Shown in pieces: positions 18,068 to 29,942 of a stretch of 45,888 nucleotides of DNA (its first letter is position 1; each line of letters opens with the position of its first letter). Source of the stretch: Candidatus Brachybacterium merdavium (lineage in GTDB: Bacteria; Actinomycetota; Actinomycetes; Actinomycetales; Dermabacteraceae). The stretch is from positions 1-45,888 of the forward strand of contig DWZH01000037.1 of the NCBI GenBank assembly GCA_019118275.1. The letters are read 5' to 3'. The notes under the pieces were generated by a model. It was not told where the DNA came from, did no database searches, and saw nothing but the letters and a program-made list of their open reading frames with translations. Both the position numbers and the translations under genes were made by a program.

Positions 18068-18763
18068 ATGACCACCATGACGACGCCTTCACGGATCCTC
18101 GTGGTCGACGACGATCAGGCGATCGCCGAGATGGTCGGCATCGTGCTGCGCGGGCAGGGCTACGAGGTGGCCACCTCTCCTGACGGGGCCTCGGCCCTCG
18201 AGACCTTCCCTCGGCTGCGACCGGACCTGGTGCTGCTGGACCTCATGCTGCCCGGCATGGACGGCATCGAGGTCTGCCGCCAGCTGCGCCGTGAGTCCGG
18301 GGTCCCCGTCATCATGCTCACCGCCCGCACCGACACCGCTGACGTGGTCGAGGGGCTCGAGGCGGGGGCCGATGACTACCTCACCAAGCCCTTCGAACCC
18401 GAGGAGCTGGTGGCGCGGATCAAGGCCCGGGTCCGTCGCACCGAGGAGCTCACCACGGAGACCCTCAGCATCGGGGACCTGGTGATCGACGTGGACGGCC
18501 ATGAGGTCCGGCGTGGCGAGGAACTGATCTCGCTGACGCCGCTGGAGTTCGATCTGCTCACCCAGCTGGCTCGCAAGCCCTGGCAGGTGTTCACCCGCGA
18601 CGTGCTGCTGCGCGATGTCTGGGGGTATCGCCACAGCGCCGATACGCGCCTGGTCAACGTGCATGTCCAGCGGCTGCGTTCGAAGATCGAGCATGACCCG
18701 GAGAACCCGCGGATCGTGGTGACCGTCCGCGGGGTCGGCTACCGTGCCGGGGGCTCCTCCTGA
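18068..18763 (+). CDS. mtrA: Response regulator MtrA
   Basis: 231 residues. An OmpR-type regulator: receiver domain with the acidic pocket VVDDDQ, phosphoacceptor Asp58 (VLLDLMLPGMDGIEVC) and KPFEPEELVAR, then a winged-helix DNA-binding domain with SLTPLEFDLLTQLARKP and RLVNVHVQRLRSKIE near the end. It is very close to mycobacterial MtrA, which controls division, peptidoglycan hydrolases and the replication origin region. A second ATG at 18077 is an equally possible start. mtrB follows after 16 bases and lpqB overlaps mtrB, giving the standard actinobacterial mtrAB-lpqB operon. Confidence 0.97.
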   Translation: MTTMTTPSRILVVDDDQAIAEMVGIVLRGQGYEVATSPDGASALETFPRLRPDLVLLDLMLPGMDGIEVCRQLRRESGVPVIMLTARTDTADVVEGLEAGADDYLTKPFEPEELVARIKARVRRTEELTTETLSIGDLVIDVDGHEVRRGEELISLTPLEFDLLTQLARKPWQVFTRDVLLRDVWGYRHSADTRLVNVHVQRLRSKIEHDPENPRIVVTVRGVGYRAGGSS

Positions 18764-18779
18764 GGGCCGCGGTGCAGCC

Positions 18780-20672
18780 GTGAGCACGGCCGCCCCCGCA
18801 CCGACGCCGGCTCTGATCCGGGCGGCGGCGCTGGTGCGCCATCTCGACCCCCGTCAGTGGCCGCTGGCCCTGCGGGTCGTGGTGGTCACGACCCTGTTGT
18901 CCATCATGGCGATCCTGACCGTCGGCACCTACCTGTCCTCGGTCATCGCCGACGGTCTGTACGAGCAGCGCCGCGACCGCGTGCTGCAGGAATCCGCGGA
19001 GATCCGTGCGGACCTGACCCAATCCATGACGCAGCTGTCGGGCGCCACCAGCACGCAGCAGCAGGACGCCGCGAACGCTTTCGTCCAGAACGTCGGTGGG
19101 GGGCAGGACGGCGTGGACAGCCGTGACGCCGCGCTGGTGCCGGTGGACCCCTCGGGGGCCGTCTGGCCGGTGGCGTCCGACCGCACCGTGTTCGAGGCGG
19201 TCGACGAGGATTTCTCAGCCGCCGTCGCGGAGGATCCCGAAGCCGTAATCTGGCAGTCCATCGGCCGCACCGACGAGACCACCGGGCGCACGCATCCCGC
19301 GATCCTGGTCGGAACCCGCGTGGTGGTGCCGGGAGCGGGCTCCTACGACCTGTTCCTGGTGTTCTCCCTGGAGGAGGAACAGGAGACCCTCTCCTTCGTT
19401 CAGCGGGTGCTGCTGGGCGGGGGTGGCGTGATGATGGCCCTGGTGGTGGGAATCGCCATCGTCGTCGCGCGGCTGGTGACCACCCCGCTGAAGCGCGCCG
19501 CCCGGGCCGCCGAGCGCATGGCCGACGGCGACCTCACCAGCCGGGTGGAGGTCTCCGGGGCCGACGAGCTGGCCAGAGTCGGGGAGTCCTTCAACGACAT
19601 GGCCCGCAACCTCGAGCAGAAGGTCGATGACCTCACCGAGCTGTCCCATGTGCAGCAGCGCTTCGCCTCCGATGTCTCCCATGAGCTGCGCACGCCGCTG
19701 ACCACGATCCGGATGGCCTCCTCCGTGCTCGTGGCGCAGCGCCAGCAGTTGCCCGGGGAGCTGCAGCGTACCGTCGAGCTCCTGGCCGCGCAGGTGGAGC
19801 GGTTCGAGCTGCTGCTGTCGGACCTGCTGGAGATCTCGCGCTTCGACGCCGGCGCCGCGGTGCTGGAAGCCGACCGGGAGGATCTCGACGACCTGGTGGT
19901 GCGTGCGATCGATGATGTGCGCCCGCTCGCCGGGGCCCGCGGATGCCTGCTGGATGTGCGCCTGGCCGGCCACGGGATGGATGTCGTCGTCGAGGCCCGG
20001 CGGGTGGACCGGATCCTGCGGAACCTGCTGACCAACGCCATCGAGCACGGTGCCGGAGCCCCGGTGCGGATCCAGACCGCCTCCTCGGAGGAGGCGGTGG
20101 CGGTGCTGGTCCAGGACCACGGCCACGGCATCTCCCCGGAGGACGCCCAGCACGTCTTCGACCGTTTCTGGAGGGCCGACCCCTCGAGGGCCCGCACTCT
20201 GGGCGGGACCGGGCTGGGCCTGTCGATCTCGGTCGAGGACGCCCATCTCCACTCCGGCTGGCTGCAGGCGTGGGGCCAGGTCGGAGAGGGAGCGGTCTTC
20301 CGGCTGACGCTGCCCCGCAGGCCCGGGATGGACATCGTCCGCTCCCCGTTGACGCTGGAGAGGTCCTTCGACCCCGATGCCGAGGAATCGCCCCCGTCGT
20401 CCGCCACCGGAGAGATCGTGATCAGCCCGGACCTGCTGCCCGACCTCGACGAGACGGAGGATCTGGCTGCGGATGACCTCGCGCACGGGGACCTATCCGC
20501 CGCTGTGCCCGAGGCACCACCTCCCGACGCTCCCCAGGACCTGCCCGGTGCGGCTGCCGAGGATGTGCCCGGTGGGGCTGTAGAGGACGTGCCCGCCGGT
20601 TCGGGCTTCACCCCGGGCTCCGACCGAGAGGACCGTATCCCAGGAGGTGCCGATGAGACCCGTCCGTCGTGA
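18780..20672 (+). CDS. mtrB: Sensor histidine kinase MtrB
   Basis: 630 residues. The GTG at 18780 is preferred because the alternative GTG at 18744 lies inside mtrA. Order: short cytoplasmic start, helix at about 32-54, exported sensor region, second helix near 213-235, HAMP (RAARAAERMADGDLTSRVEV), dimerisation helix with SHELRTPLTT (His301), N box RILRNLLTNAIEHG, and G boxes DHGHGISPEDA and GGTGLGLSI. It would phosphorylate MtrA. The C-terminal 115 residues after the kinase core are acidic and Pro-rich with repeated EDVPGG/EDVPAG units, probably disordered. LpqB, coded next and overlapping by 20 bases, is known to modulate MtrB in mycobacteria and streptomycetes. Confidence 0.96.
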   Translation: MSTAAPAPTPALIRAAALVRHLDPRQWPLALRVVVVTTLLSIMAILTVGTYLSSVIADGLYEQRRDRVLQESAEIRADLTQSMTQLSGATSTQQQDAANAFVQNVGGGQDGVDSRDAALVPVDPSGAVWPVASDRTVFEAVDEDFSAAVAEDPEAVIWQSIGRTDETTGRTHPAILVGTRVVVPGAGSYDLFLVFSLEEEQETLSFVQRVLLGGGGVMMALVVGIAIVVARLVTTPLKRAARAAERMADGDLTSRVEVSGADELARVGESFNDMARNLEQKVDDLTELSHVQQRFASDVSHELRTPLTTIRMASSVLVAQRQQLPGELQRTVELLAAQVERFELLLSDLLEISRFDAGAAVLEADREDLDDLVVRAIDDVRPLAGARGCLLDVRLAGHGMDVVVEARRVDRILRNLLTNAIEHGAGAPVRIQTASSEEAVAVLVQDHGHGISPEDAQHVFDRFWRADPSRARTLGGTGLGLSISVEDAHLHSGWLQAWGQVGEGAVFRLTLPRRPGMDIVRSPLTLERSFDPDAEESPPSSATGEIVISPDLLPDLDETEDLAADDLAHGDLSAAVPEAPPPDAPQDLPGAAAEDVPGGAVEDVPAGSGFTPGSDREDRIPGGADETRPS

Positions 20673-22353
20673 CGTGCTGCGCGTGGCCGGCGCCGCCGCC
20701 GTGCTGGGGCTGGGCTCCGCCTGCGCCCGCATCCCGGTCGAGTCCCCGATCGACGCCCGCGCCCTGGACGGCAGGGCTCAGCCCGGCGCCCCCTATGTGC
20801 GGGCGCTGCCGCCCGCGTCGGACGCCACAGCGGAAGAGGTGGTGGCCGGTTTCGTGCAGGCCGGGGTCGGCCCCGAGGACGATTTCGCCATGGCCCGCGA
20901 GTACCTGGCCGCACCCGCCCGGGAGCAGTGGGACCCGCACGCCCAGGTGACCATCTACTCCGGCAGCCAGGAGCTGGAGGTCGAGGTCAGCGATGACGGT
21001 GAGGCCACCCTGGTGGTGCGCGCGGTGGCGATGCTCGATGACCGCGGCGCACGCAGCCTCCTGTCGGGGCCGACGTCGCGAGAGATCACCGTCGGCCTCG
21101 AGCAGGTCGACGACCAGTGGCGCCTGACCTCCGTCCCTGATGGGATCTTCCTGTCCGAGGCCGCCTTCGAGACGCTCTACGCCCCGGCTCGGCTCTACTT
21201 CCTGGATCCCCGCCGCGAGCACCTGGTGCCCGACCATCGTTGGTTCTCCCTGAAGCGCGGGGCCCCCGGACTGCTCGAGGGACTGATCGCCGGGCCCGCT
21301 GACTACCTCGCCCCCGCCGTCCACAGCGAGGTCCCCTCCACCTCAGGTGTCACCGACGCCGTCATCACCACTGCCCCCGACGGGACGGTCCAGGTCACCG
21401 TGCCGCAGGCGGTGGCGGCACTGCCCGCCGCCCCCCGGGCCCTGGCGCTGGCTCAGCTGGAGAACTCCCTGCGGTCGTTCCAGCCCCTGTCGGGGGTGCG
21501 GCTGGTCTGGGAGGGGGCCGAGGGGTCCCCGGCCGACGAGGTCGGCCTCGAACGCGCCCTGCCCGGCCACCGTCCGATCGCCGCCGGTCCCACCGGCGTG
21601 ATCTCCCTGGCCGACATCTCCGGCAGCGACCCCGCGCAACTGGTGCCAGATCTGGTCGACATCGAGCTCGGCTCGCCGGTCATCGCTCAGGACGGGGTGC
21701 TCGCAGCGGCCCTGACCAGCGGTGACTCCACCGTGGTGCTCGCCTCCAGCGATGGCAGTATCGCGCTGCGCGAGGCCGCCACCGGGGGACAGTTCGTCCC
21801 GCCCCGCATCGACGATGCCGGCTATGTGTGGACCTCGACCCGGGAGAGCTCCGGGGTGCTGTTGGCCCTGTCCGGCGCCGACCCCGAGCATGACGCGAAG
21901 ATCGATGCCCCGTGGCTGTCCGGAAGGCGGATCCTGGCGCTGGACATCGCCGCTGACGCCACCCGCATGGTCGTGCTGTCCGCCGACACCGGCGGCGCAC
22001 GGCTGGACCTGTGCGCGGTGCGGCGCGACGAGAACGGGGTGCCCAGTGCCCTGACCGAACCGATCGCGATGCGCCCTTCCCTGGAGGATGTGACCCAGGC
22101 CAGCTGGTACGACGAGGTCGCCGTGCTCGTGCTGGGTGAGGACAGCTCGAGCGGCGAGCAGCGCGCCCAGATCGTCGACTTCGCCTCCGACCGGGATCCG
22201 CTCCCGCCCCTGAAGACCTCCACGGAACGGATCGCCGGCACCGTGGTGGCCGACACCATCTGGGCCTCGACCAGCGACGGCACCCTGTTGCGCAGCGACG
22301 GCGACGCCTGGACGACCGTCGACGTGGACGCCACCGACCCCTGGTTCTACTGA
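20653..22353 (+). CDS. lpqB: Lipoprotein LpqB, MtrAB accessory
   Basis: 566 residues. AGGAGG at 20642-20647 fixes the ATG at 20653. The signal begins MRPVRRDVLRVAGAAAV and ends at Cys24 in LGLGSAC. It carries a twin-arginine-like RRDVLR motif and a slightly unusual lipobox (Gly at -3), so Tat export of this lipoprotein is plausible. Next come a GerMN domain (about 50-280; APARLYFLDPRREHLVP) and a beta-propeller-like LpqB C-terminal domain. It should sit on the outer face of the membrane and act on MtrB. Confidence 0.95.
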   Translation: MRPVRRDVLRVAGAAAVLGLGSACARIPVESPIDARALDGRAQPGAPYVRALPPASDATAEEVVAGFVQAGVGPEDDFAMAREYLAAPAREQWDPHAQVTIYSGSQELEVEVSDDGEATLVVRAVAMLDDRGARSLLSGPTSREITVGLEQVDDQWRLTSVPDGIFLSEAAFETLYAPARLYFLDPRREHLVPDHRWFSLKRGAPGLLEGLIAGPADYLAPAVHSEVPSTSGVTDAVITTAPDGTVQVTVPQAVAALPAAPRALALAQLENSLRSFQPLSGVRLVWEGAEGSPADEVGLERALPGHRPIAAGPTGVISLADISGSDPAQLVPDLVDIELGSPVIAQDGVLAAALTSGDSTVVLASSDGSIALREAATGGQFVPPRIDDAGYVWTSTRESSGVLLALSGADPEHDAKIDAPWLSGRRILALDIAADATRMVVLSADTGGARLDLCAVRRDENGVPSALTEPIAMRPSLEDVTQASWYDEVAVLVLGEDSSSGEQRAQIVDFASDRDPLPPLKTSTERIAGTVVADTIWASTSDGTLLRSDGDAWTTVDVDATDPWFY

Positions 22354-22355
22354 CC

Positions 22356-22373
22356 GCGGCCCGGCTCGGCCGC
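22356..22373 (+). terminator. Weak hairpin after lpqB
   Basis: GCGGCC-CGGCTC-GGCCGC starts 2 bases after the lpqB stop. The stem is only 6 bp, without a T-run, so termination is uncertain. Confidence 0.3.
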
Positions 22374-22398
22374 TGCCAGGTCCTGCGAGGTCCCGCCC

Positions 22399-22451
22399 AC
22401 CACCGGGATGGCTGCCGACGATCGGGGCGGAGCTGTCGACCACCGGGATGG
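22399..22451. repeat. 13-base direct repeat between lpqB and comF
   Basis: ACCACCGGGATGG occurs at 22399-22411 and again at 22439-22451, exactly 40 bases apart. The second copy contains an ATG that would be one possible comF start. It may be a small duplication or paired binding sites. Confidence 0.5.
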
Positions 22452-22558
22452 AGCAGCTGAGCACCGATGAACGGTCCGCGCCTCCTCCCCACGCCCCGGG
22501 GGTCCACCATCGCCGGTGGCAGCTTCCCCTCCATGGGCATCCGCGATGGGATCGCGCC

Positions 22559-23356
22559 ATGGCTCAGCCCCGATCCGTCCGCCCCTCTCGGGGAGCGCAT
22601 CGCCTTGCCCGGATCGTGGGGGAGGTGGCGGCACAGACCTGTGCGCTGGTGGTGACCCGGCAGTGCCCCTGCGGGAGCGAGGGCACCTGGCTGTGCCCGG
22701 GGTGCGCCGCGCAGCTCGCGGCGGCGCCGCTTCGGGTCGAGTCCTGCTGTGAGGCATTGCAGCACCTGTCGGCGGCTCGGGTCCTGCCGCAGGGACCGTT
22801 GCTGCCGGCAGGGGTGGACCACACCCCGTTGCTGCCCGTGCTGGCCCTCGGGGAGTACGCCGGTGATCTGCAACGGCTGATCCTCGCCTGGAAGAACGGC
22901 GGCATGCTGCACCTGGGACGGCGCATCGCCCCCGGGCTGGCCGCGGCGGTGACCGATCTCGCCGCCGGCGCGGGAGGGCGCCCGCCCGGGCTGGTGCCGG
23001 TCCCGTCTCGGCTGGGTGCCCGCTTGCGCCGCGGGGAGGACCACACCGCCGAGCTGGTGCGCGAGCTGGGGCGGTTGGGTGCGGGCCGGCCCCTGCTGCT
23101 GCCATCGACGCCCACCACCGCCCAGGAGGGGCAGGGTGCCCGCCAGCGGCGCGGACGGCAGATCCAGCTCCTGGGCTCGGCCCGCCGCCGGGCCGGAGAG
23201 CACCGGGGCGCACCGGTGGTCATCATCGACGACGTCGTCACCACCGGGTCGACCCTGCGGGGGATGCACCAGGCACTGACCCGCGAGGGCCTGACCGTGC
23301 TCGGCGCGGTCGTCGTGGCGTCCGCCCGGGTTCCCCGTTCTCCTGGTGTGCCCTGA
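22559..23356 (+). CDS. comF: ComF family phosphoribosyltransferase-like protein
   Basis: 265 residues from the ATG at 22559. An N-terminal Cys cluster (RQCPCGSEGTWLCPGCAAQL) is the zinc-binding part of ComF. The C-terminal phosphoribosyltransferase domain has EYAGDLQRLILAWKNGG, PVPSRLGARLRRG and the PRPP loop VVIIDDVVTTGSTL. ComF proteins help DNA uptake in competent bacteria; in actinobacteria the role is less clear. The start is uncertain: an in-frame ATG at 22448 exists, but neither has a ribosome site. G/C use at third positions is low in this frame before about 22605 and high in the +1 frame from 22467, which suggests a frame break in the N-terminal coding part. Confidence 0.85.
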   Translation: MAQPRSVRPSRGAHRLARIVGEVAAQTCALVVTRQCPCGSEGTWLCPGCAAQLAAAPLRVESCCEALQHLSAARVLPQGPLLPAGVDHTPLLPVLALGEYAGDLQRLILAWKNGGMLHLGRRIAPGLAAAVTDLAAGAGGRPPGLVPVPSRLGARLRRGEDHTAELVRELGRLGAGRPLLLPSTPTTAQEGQGARQRRGRQIQLLGSARRRAGEHRGAPVVIIDDVVTTGSTLRGMHQALTREGLTVLGAVVVASARVPRSPGVP

Positions 23357-23530
23357 GGAAAACGGTCCGGAGTGGGCCGTTCGGCCCTGCCTGAGGAGAA
23401 AAAACGTGGCATGCTGGTGCGACTCGTCACAGAGCGAGTCCCCTTCTCGTCAGGGAGGTGCCAGCCCCAGCCGAAGAGCCATCGCGGTCGGGCTCAGAGC
23501 GACCGCATCCCGATAGGAGGAGAGAACCTC

Positions 23531-24202
23531 ATGGAGATCAATGTCGTCGGACGCCACATGGACGTCCCGGATCGTTTCCGTCGCCATCTGACCGACAAGC
23601 TCGACAAGGTCACCCAGTTCGCGCCCGCGGCGATGCGGGTGGATGTGGAGATCTCACAGGAGAAGAACCCCAGGCGGGCCGAGCTCAGCGACCGTGTGGA
23701 ACTGACCGTGCACGACGACGGCTCGGTGATTCGCTCCGAAGCGCGCGCCGATGACCTCTACGGTGCCCTGGACATCGCCTACGGGAAGCTCCTCGAGAGG
23801 CTGCGCCGCGCCAGGGACCGCCGCAAGGACCACCGTCGCGGTCGAAACCGAGCCCATCAGATCTCCGGGGAGAGCCTGCGCACCATGGTGCCCGACGGTG
23901 AGCCGCCCGCCGCTCTGCAGGACCCGCCCCCGGCTGCGGCCGAGGACTCCACCACGGACACGAAGGCGGACGACGTCACGGAGAACGACGTGGCCTATGA
24001 TGGCAGCCCCGTGGTGATCCGCGAGAAGAAGCACCCGGCGAGCCCGATGACCGTCGACGATGCGCTCTACCGGATGGAGATGGTCGGTCACGACTTCTTC
24101 CTGTTCATCGACTCCGAGACGAGCAATCCCAAGGTCGTCTACCGCCGTAAGGGCTGGAACTACGGCGTGATCGAACTCGAGCAGGAGCCGGCCGCGAGCT
24201 GA
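23531..24202 (+). CDS. hpf: Long-form ribosome hibernation promoting factor
   Basis: 223 residues. The N-terminal HPF/RaiA domain (MEINVVGRHMDVPDRFRRHL ... DDLYGALDIAYGKLLERLRR, to about residue 100) binds the small ribosomal subunit. A variable acidic linker (about 120-160) leads to the C-terminal dimerisation domain (PMTVDDALYRMEMVGHDFFL ... KVVYRRKGWNYGVIEL), which joins two ribosomes into inactive 100S particles. Such proteins rise in starvation or hypoxia. A strong AGGAGGAGAG lies 8 bases before the ATG. The 170 bases before it probably hold its own promoter, with no clear boxes. A 14-bp terminator stem follows the stop. hpf and secA are near neighbours in many actinobacteria. Confidence 0.95.
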   Translation: MEINVVGRHMDVPDRFRRHLTDKLDKVTQFAPAAMRVDVEISQEKNPRRAELSDRVELTVHDDGSVIRSEARADDLYGALDIAYGKLLERLRRARDRRKDHRRGRNRAHQISGESLRTMVPDGEPPAALQDPPPAAAEDSTTDTKADDVTENDVAYDGSPVVIREKKHPASPMTVDDALYRMEMVGHDFFLFIDSETSNPKVVYRRKGWNYGVIELEQEPAAS

Positions 24203-24211
24203 CCCAGGCGC

Positions 24212-24254
24212 GACGACGGGCGGGGAGTGCTGGTCAGGCACCCCGCCCGTCGTC
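24212..24254 (+). terminator. Strong terminator hairpin after hpf
   Basis: A perfect 14-bp stem pairs GACGACGGGCGGGG (24212-24225) with CCCCGCCCGTCGTC (24241-24254) around a 15-base loop, starting 9 bases after the hpf stop. There is no T-run, as is common for actinobacterial terminators. Confidence 0.8.
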
Positions 24255-24284
24255 ATGTCGGCCGGCGCGGCGAAGGAGCACACC

Positions 24285-25445
24285 ATGCCCCCACCCTCAG
24301 CTGGGCGCAGGCACGGCGTATCGCCCTGCGCTCCCAGGGGATGGGGCCGGCGCGCTGCAGCGGCGCCCCCGGCGCCCGCGCCAGCCGGCTCGCCCTCGAG
24401 CGCACCCTGGCCCGCACCTGGCTGCTGCAGATCGACTCCGTCAACGTCTTCGCCCGGGCCCATCATCTGCCGGTGTTCACCCGCACCGGCACCTGGGACC
24501 CCGCCGTACTGGACATCGCCTCCCGCCCCGGCCCGCAGCGCCGCCGTCATCTCGCGTCACCTCCGCGACACCCGGCGCGGAAGCGGCTGGAGCTGGCGGC
24601 GCACCCCCACCCGATGGGCGGTGGAGTACCTGTTCCGCTCCGGGGCGCTGGACTGCGTGGGACGCACCATTCAGTTCCAACGGCTGTACCTGCCGGCCGA
24701 CCACCCTGTTCCGCCGATCCCGGAGGCATCCGCGCACGCGTGGCCCCAGAGCCCGGAGCAGGCCGAGCGGGCGTACTCATCGCAGGAGGCGCTCCCGCTT
24801 ACGGAGGAGGAGGCGGTGCGCGGCCTGGCAGCCCTGGCCGCCCGCGCCCTGGGGCGGCCGATCCGGCGGCGATCGCGGACTGCTTCCGGTTGCGGATCAG
24901 ACAGGTGCGCCCGGCGCTGGCCGATCTCGTCGCGGCCGGGGAGCTCCAGGAGGTGGAGGTCGACCACCCCGGCGGCCTACTCCCGATGCTGCTGCACCAC
25001 GAGGCCCCCGCTGCTACCCCGCTCCGGGCCACCGCTCTGGTCAGCCCCTTCGACCCGATCGTGTTCTTCCGGCCCCGGCTGCAGGCCCCGTTCGACGTCG
25101 ACTACCGGATCGAGAACTACACCCGGGCCGCACCCCGCACGAAGGGCTCCTACTCCCGGCTGTACCTGCACGGCGACCGCCTCCCCGCCCGGGTCGACCT
25201 CAAGGCGGACCGCGAGGCCGGAGTGTTGCGAGTGCGCGGCACCTACCGGGAGGAGCTGCCGTCGATGCCCGGCCGGCGCGGCCTGGAGGACGACACCGTG
25301 GCCCCGCCCTGCTGGGGGGTAGCTGCGGCGCGCGGCCCGCTGCCAGGGACTGGAGGAGATCGCGGTGGACACCGGACCCGGGACGGGAGGGATCTCGGCG
25401 CTGCTGACGGACGGTGGGGGAGACGTGGACCTCGCCGCACAGTGA
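24285..25445 (+). pseudogene. Frameshifted YcaQ-like (HTH_42) DNA glycosylase remnant
   Basis: The protein can only be followed by changing frame four times. An AAGGAG site precedes ATG at 24285, which is followed by a C-run; dropping two C would join it to TLSWAQARRIALRSQGMG in the next frame. That frame gives a winged-helix start (LLQIDSVNVFARAHHLPVF) until about 24530. The reading then moves to the other frame, with WAVEYLFRSGALDCVGRTIQ. Near 24860 it returns, with DCFRLRIRQVRPALADLVAA, ATALVSPFDPIVFFRPR, YRIENY and ARVDLKADREAGVLRVRGTY. Near 25310 it shifts again, with EEIAVDTGPGTGGIS, ending at the stop 25443-25445. Part of the middle of the family, with its usual trihelical segment, also seems missing. 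Family members repair DNA interstrand crosslinks or alkylated bases; this copy should be dead. Confidence 0.8.
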
Positions 25446-25461
25446 TGATGGGCGCAGCTCC

Positions 25462-25490
25462 TCAACACGGCTTGCGCGGGCGCATACGAT
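25462..25490 (+). promoter_or_regulatory. Candidate secA promoter
   Basis: TACGAT at 25485-25490 fits a -10 box, with TCAACA at 25462-25467 as a weak -35 and a 17-base spacer. The secA start is 55 bases downstream. It lies just after the end of the YcaQ-like remnant, so secA is probably transcribed on its own. Confidence 0.35.
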
Positions 25491-25544
25491 GGGCAGGCAC
25501 GAACCGTCCGCACGGACGATTCCGGACATCTATTGGGAGCACGA

Positions 25545-28535
<2,991 letters not shown>

Positions 28536-28593
28536 GCGATGTGCTCGGCGAAGTGCTCGTCCCGTCTCGGGCCGGAGAATCCTCGCCGGGCTT

Positions 28594-28995
28594 CTAACCC
28601 ATTTCGAGTACGGTGACGCGCCAGCCGCTGTGCCGCAGCTCCCAGCGCATCGCCAGGAAGCGGGCTCGGTCGGGCTCGCGCACGACACAGCTCGCCTCGA
28701 TGGCCTTCTCGTTGACCACACACGTGCGCACTCCGGTGATCAGGATCCTGCGGTTCGGCCGGTGACCAGCTGTTGCACGCAGCCGACGGGTCAGGGCAGC
28801 ACGCCGGGAGAGGACTTCTTCGACCTCCGGGGTGATGAGACGCGAGAGCGCATTCTCGGGCCGGATGTCACGCACGATCTCCACGGCGTACCGAGCGACC
28901 TGTTCGACCATCCGCTCGATGGTGGACGCATCGTGGACGAGCAGGCCAGAGGCCTGGGGACGACGTGCTGCGGGACGCTGATCGGTGGTCGTCAT
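28594..28995 (-). CDS. Rv3235-like (DUF6459) protein
   Basis: 133 residues. After a disordered start come a helix (ERMVEQVARYAVEIVRDIRP), PENALSRLITPEVEEVLSRR and a beta region ending RFLAMRWELRHSGWRVTVLEMG. This is the pattern of the Rv3235 family that lies beside secA in actinobacteria. No enzymatic motif is seen and the role is unknown. The start overlaps the LysM gene's stop by 4 bases, so the two form one operon convergent with secA. Confidence 0.82.
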   Translation of the reverse strand: MTTTDQRPAARRPQASGLLVHDASTIERMVEQVARYAVEIVRDIRPENALSRLITPEVEEVLSRRAALTRRLRATAGHRPNRRILITGVRTCVVNEKAIEASCVVREPDRARFLAMRWELRHSGWRVTVLEMG

Positions 28996-29930
28996 GAGTT
29001 CTCCTGAGAAGAAATCTGGGCAGGCACGATGAGCACCTGTCCGGGTTCGATGTGGTCGGGGTCCGTCCCGATCACGTCGCCGTTGACGTCGTGGAGGACG
29101 GGCCAGAGGGAAGATATGGCGTCCGGATCATCGAGGCCGGGTCCCAGGAGTTCGTCGGTGATGCTCCACAGACTGTCTCCGGGTCGGACTTCGACGGTGG
29201 ACGGGGAAGACGGTGGGGGCGCGTCGGTGACGGCCGGTGCTCCGGCATCGGAGGGCGGCACGGGCTCGTCCGGGGTCTCCGCAGATCCGGAACCCGGCCA
29301 GCCCAGGGCCGGACGGCCCGGGACATCCGGCTCGGCACCCGACGGCGCAGCACCCCGCTGGCTCGGCCCCGCATCGGCCTGGCCCGGCTCCGGATCGGCG
29401 GCCGGTGGCTCAGGCGGATCGCTGACCGGGTCACCATCCGCGGGCGGCGATCCAGGGCCTTCGGCGGGCATCGGCGATACTGGGTTCAAGGTGGCGGAGA
29501 TCGCGGCGTGGCCCGTTCCCCGCTCCGGGGCCGCGGGGTCGGCGGCGACTGCGGGGGCCAGGACCATCCCGGTGGTCGCGGTCGCGAATGCCGCCCCGAG
29601 AGTGAGGCGGCGGGCGAGTTGGGGCGCGAGCACCCTCAGCGCGCCCAGGAGGGCTCGGCCCGCTCGGCTGGCCGGACCTAGAAGCAGGACGCTCGAGGCC
29701 AGCGTCCAGACCAGGGCGAGATATGCGCACAGCAGCACGCCGAGCGCCGCTGCCGCGACGAGCACGGCGCCCAACAGGGCGGTCTCCCCGTGACCACCGA
29801 GGACGACGGGGAGGCGGGCGTGCACGTACAGCGCCATCCCGATGGCCGCCGCTGAGGCCATGACCGCGCCCGCAGTCATGAGCCGTCCAGGTATCGGTGC
29901 CGGTGCGGCAGGAATGCTCGTGACCCTCAT
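28992..29930 (-). CDS. LysM domain membrane protein
   Basis: 312 residues. Three hydrophobic segments in the first 130 residues are followed by a long Pro/Ala/Gly/Asp-rich spacer and a C-terminal LysM domain (VEVRPGDSLWSITDELLGPG ... IEPGQVLIVP, about 248-306). LysM binds N-acetylglucosamine-containing polymers such as peptidoglycan, so the C-terminus probably touches the cell wall. The ATG at 29930 is chosen for the GGGGGGAACG ribosome site; an in-frame TTG at 29942 is less likely. Operon with the Rv3235-like gene. Confidence 0.87.
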   Translation of the reverse strand: MRVTSIPAAPAPIPGRLMTAGAVMASAAAIGMALYVHARLPVVLGGHGETALLGAVLVAAAALGVLLCAYLALVWTLASSVLLLGPASRAGRALLGALRVLAPQLARRLTLGAAFATATTGMVLAPAVAADPAAPERGTGHAAISATLNPVSPMPAEGPGSPPADGDPVSDPPEPPAADPEPGQADAGPSQRGAAPSGAEPDVPGRPALGWPGSGSAETPDEPVPPSDAGAPAVTDAPPPSSPSTVEVRPGDSLWSITDELLGPGLDDPDAISSLWPVLHDVNGDVIGTDPDHIEPGQVLIVPAQISSQENS

Positions 29931-29942
29931 CGTTCCCCCCAA

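Noticed and set aside
22467-22655. Separate small gene in the frame overlapping the comF start
   Set aside because: No ribosome site and no independent end signals. The codon pattern is better explained as the front of comF in a shifted frame.
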